Below are positions 15,566 through 17,238 of a stretch of DNA of 17,238 nucleotides, piece after piece. Every line of letters begins with the position of its first letter. The stretch's first letter is position 1. This DNA comes from Candidatus Thalassarchaeaceae archaeon. Lineage in GTDB: Archaea; Thermoplasmatota; Poseidoniia; Poseidoniales; Thalassarchaeaceae. A model generated the notes under the pieces. It was not told where the DNA came from and searched no databases. It worked only from the letters and a program-made list of their open reading frames with translations. Location of the stretch: assembly GCA_030747885.1 (NCBI GenBank), contig JASLJW010000055.1, forward strand, positions 1 through 17,238. The letters are read 5' to 3'. The position numbers and the translations under genes were made by a program.

Positions 15566-15585
15566 TTCATAGGTATTCATAGGTT
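15566..15585 (+). repeat. Short tandem repeat before asnS
   Basis: Two adjacent ten-base units, TTCATAGGTA and TTCATAGGTT, lie just beyond the right tRNA fragment and about 30 bases before the asnS ATG. Nine of ten bases agree. They may overlap the asnS promoter region; no function is evident. Confidence 0.4.
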
Positions 15586-15614
15586 TGAACTGCTTCGATT
15601 GGTTCGGTGTTGGT

Positions 15615-16940
15615 ATGAAGGCAGACTGGGTTAGTGATGTTCTTTCAGGAAATCGTGACCATAAATCAGTCGAACTGAAGGGTTGGGTTCATCGTACACG
15701 TGGCAACAAAAACATTCGATTTGTGGTCTTAAGAGATTCCACTGGTTCTGTACAATGTGTGGTTAAGCGTGATGTTCTGGGTGATGAAGCATTCGAGAAT
15801 GCTGCATCTGCATTGATTGAATCAAGCATGATAGTTCGAGGTGAAGTAGTTCCTACAGATAGGCAGCATGGGCATGAAATACAAGTTGAATCAATCGAAA
15901 TAATTGGCCCTGTAGATCCCGAACGTCCCTTCCCAATTACAGAGTCTGCAATGGAAAGTGCAGATTCTGGAGAAACCGAATTCTTACTGGATCAGAGGCA
16001 TCTCTATTTGAGAACATCAAGGATGACTACAATGCTCAAGATTAGAAGTAGTGTATTTGGTGCGATTCATGGATATTTTAGAGATCTTGATTTCATTGAG
16101 TATCAGGCACCAAATTTTGTTGCTGGTGCTGTTGAAGGTGGAAGTACGTTGTTTGAAGTGCCTTATTTCGGTCGTACAGCATACCTTACACAATCATGGC
16201 AACTTTATGCCGAGGCAGCAATGCCTGCATTGGAAAGGTTATACACAATCGCCCCCTCATTTCGTGCCGAAAAGAGTAGAACTCGCCGCCATCTTACAGA
16301 ATTTTGGCATGCAGAGATGGAAATTGCATGGGGTAGCAATGATGAGGTAATGGCGCATGGAGAGTCTCTTGTTCGTCGAATAGCAAAGGATCTATTGGAT
16401 GATCGTTCGGATGAACTTCAATCCATTGATCGTGATTTGAATTTAATCGCACGATATGCAGATAATCCCTATCCAAGAATGCGTTACGATGAGGCAGTAG
16501 AGACTTTACAAGGAATGGGCGTCGAAATAGAATGGGGTCAAGATTTAGATTATTCAAAGGAAAAAATCCTGACCAAAGATTTCGATGTACCACATTTCCT
16601 AACCCATTATCCTAAGATTGCTAAACCATTCTATCATAGGGTTGATCCTGATGATGGAAATTACGTTCTTTGTCACGATCTTTTGGCTCCTGAAGGCTAT
16701 GGCGAGATAATTGGTGGAGGTGAAAGAACATGGAGTGAAGAAGAAATTCTCAAACGGATAGATGAGGAAGGAACTCCTAGAGATCCATATCAGTTTTACA
16801 TCGATGTAAGGACCTATGGTGGTGTACCACATGGTGGTTTTGGATTGGGAGTTGACCGAGTTTGTGCATGGCTTGCTGGAGCAGATCATATTCGTGAAGT
16901 AATTCCGTTCCCTCGAGATAGTCGTAGAGTTACACCTTGA
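15615..16940 (+). CDS. asnS: Asparaginyl-tRNA synthetase (class IIb)
   Basis: The enzyme charges tRNA-Asn directly with asparagine using ATP. The 441-residue protein has an N-terminal OB-fold anticodon-binding domain (about 17-100; VELKGWVHRTRGNKNIRFVV at the start) and a class II catalytic domain. Motif 2 is FRAEKSRTRRHLTEFWHAE (216-234); the FWHxE ending is typical of AsnRS rather than AspRS. EIIGGGERTW (364-373) and VPHGGFGLGVDR (404-415, motif 3) also match AsnRS, where AspRS would show an HAGWGLG-like form. Motif 3 has Asp where the usual residue before the Arg is Glu. ATG 15615 fits the family start; the frame is open to TTG 15585, but that would add 10 poorly fitting residues. No Shine-Dalgarno is visible. 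Its stop directly abuts the stop of the convergent downstream gene. Confidence 0.93.
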   Translation: MKADWVSDVLSGNRDHKSVELKGWVHRTRGNKNIRFVVLRDSTGSVQCVVKRDVLGDEAFENAASALIESSMIVRGEVVPTDRQHGHEIQVESIEIIGPVDPERPFPITESAMESADSGETEFLLDQRHLYLRTSRMTTMLKIRSSVFGAIHGYFRDLDFIEYQAPNFVAGAVEGGSTLFEVPYFGRTAYLTQSWQLYAEAAMPALERLYTIAPSFRAEKSRTRRHLTEFWHAEMEIAWGSNDEVMAHGESLVRRIAKDLLDDRSDELQSIDRDLNLIARYADNPYPRMRYDEAVETLQGMGVEIEWGQDLDYSKEKILTKDFDVPHFLTHYPKIAKPFYHRVDPDDGNYVLCHDLLAPEGYGEIIGGGERTWSEEEILKRIDEEGTPRDPYQFYIDVRTYGGVPHGGFGLGVDRVCAWLAGADHIREVIPFPRDSRRVTP

Positions 16941-17238
16941 TTACGATTCCATTGTGGCACTGAATTCTGCTTGAATCCGTTCAACTTGTTTAGATAGAAC
17001 GAATAGTATCATACTGGTTGTAATTGCGAAAACACCAATCAACGTAGCAGCGAATGCAGCTAAAGCCACTCCGACACCTACTGTGTCGTGAGGGCCCCCA
17101 ATGTTGACCAATTGATCTGCCATTTGGAATCCTACCCAGAACATGATTGCGCCAGGGATGCCAAAGAGAATTAATGGGTGACGTGATTCAAGCATCCAAT
17201 ACAAGAGCCGAGAGAATCCACTGATTGTGGTTAATGAT
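16941..17238 (-). CDS. C-terminal part of a second GT2 polyprenol-phosphate glycosyltransferase (5' end off the window)
   Basis: The frame is open to the right edge, so only the last 98 residues are present. They comprise a soluble piece (SLTTISGFSRLLYWMLESRH) and two membrane helices (about PLILFGIPGAIMFWVGFQ and VALAAFAATLIGVFAITT), then a helical tail with a Gln/Glu/Arg-rich stretch. The pattern matches the C-terminal part of the glycosyltransferase at 3689-4633: there KKPMLVFGLPGM follows a TVLTYALISLSH segment, here RHPLILFGIPGA follows SRLLYWMLES. I infer the missing N-terminus is a GT-A domain of the dolichol-phosphate transferase type. Internal TTG 17204 and ATG 17195 are not the start. 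Its stop touches the asnS stop with no gap. Confidence 0.68.
   Translation of the reverse strand, partial: SLTTISGFSRLLYWMLESRHPLILFGIPGAIMFWVGFQMADQLVNIGGPHDTVGVGVALAAFAATLIGVFAITTSMILFVLSKQVERIQAEFSATMES

Noticed and set aside
15585..15614. TTG start for asnS adding ten residues
   Set aside because: The added residues do not fit the synthetase family and the ATG at 15615 does; the TTG also overlaps the tandem repeat next to the tRNA fragment.
15615..16940. Aspartyl-tRNA synthetase as the identity of this enzyme
   Set aside because: The motif 2 ending FWHAE and motif 3 form VPHGGFGLG are AsnRS features.
17195..17204. A separate 84-87 residue membrane protein starting at TTG 17204 or ATG 17195
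   Set aside because: The frame is open to the window edge and the residues before these codons continue the similarity to the other glycosyltransferase's C-terminus.

Overview
The window looks like chromosomal DNA from a planktonic marine archaeon, most likely a Poseidoniia (Marine Group II euryarchaeote) or close relative. The evidence is an archaeal EF-1beta next to its Zn-ribbon partner, an archaeal-type RNase P RNA, a dolichol-phosphate-type glycosyltransferase, TATA boxes about 25 bp before start codons (leaderless genes), an archaeal-style AsnRS, and large secreted proteins with Asp-rich calcium repeats. Taxonomy is inferred from gene content only. The DNA is AT-rich and densely packed, and the two RNA genes stand out as GC-rich islands.

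Layout. 1-1273 (minus) is a translation cluster: rRNA 2'-O-methyltransferase RlmE, a small Zn-ribbon protein and EF-1beta, whose last codons lie off the left edge. 1405-2620 (plus) holds a membrane-anchored thioredoxin-like protein with a WCDVC motif and a small unrecognised protein. 2621-3562 (minus) is a nucleotide-sugar epimerase. 3689-7755 (plus) holds a polyprenol-phosphate glycosyltransferase and a 1024-residue MMPL/RND-type membrane protein. 7766-8073 (minus) is the RNase P RNA gene, which fills the only gap of more than 300 bases between proteins. 8120-13264 (minus) is a 1714-residue surface protein with a C-terminal membrane anchor. 13361-14065 (plus) is rpiA, followed by tRNA-Lys(CTT) at 14104-14177. 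14274-15500 (minus) encodes a secreted calcium-repeat protein. 15615-16940 (plus) is asnS. 16941 to the right edge (minus) is the C-terminal end of a second polyprenol-phosphate-type glycosyltransferase.

The most interesting signal is at tRNA-Lys. The last 22 bases of the tRNA gene are repeated in direct orientation, with one mismatch, at 15543-15564, just upstream of asnS. The stretch between them, about 1.4 kb, carries one secreted-protein gene and no recombinase. This is the arrangement left by site-specific integration into a tRNA 3' end (attL with the intact tRNA, attR with the displaced fragment). A shorter, weaker third copy at 14258-14270 suggests two stacked events. It looks like a minimal tRNA-targeted cassette delivering a cell-surface protein.

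Together the genes cover translation and RNA processing (RlmE, EF-1beta, Zn-ribbon, RNase P, tRNA-Lys, AsnRS), envelope building (epimerase, two glycosyltransferases, MMPL transporter) and surface-exposed proteins (thioredoxin-like, 1714 aa, 408 aa). I saw no CRISPR array, transposase or integrase.
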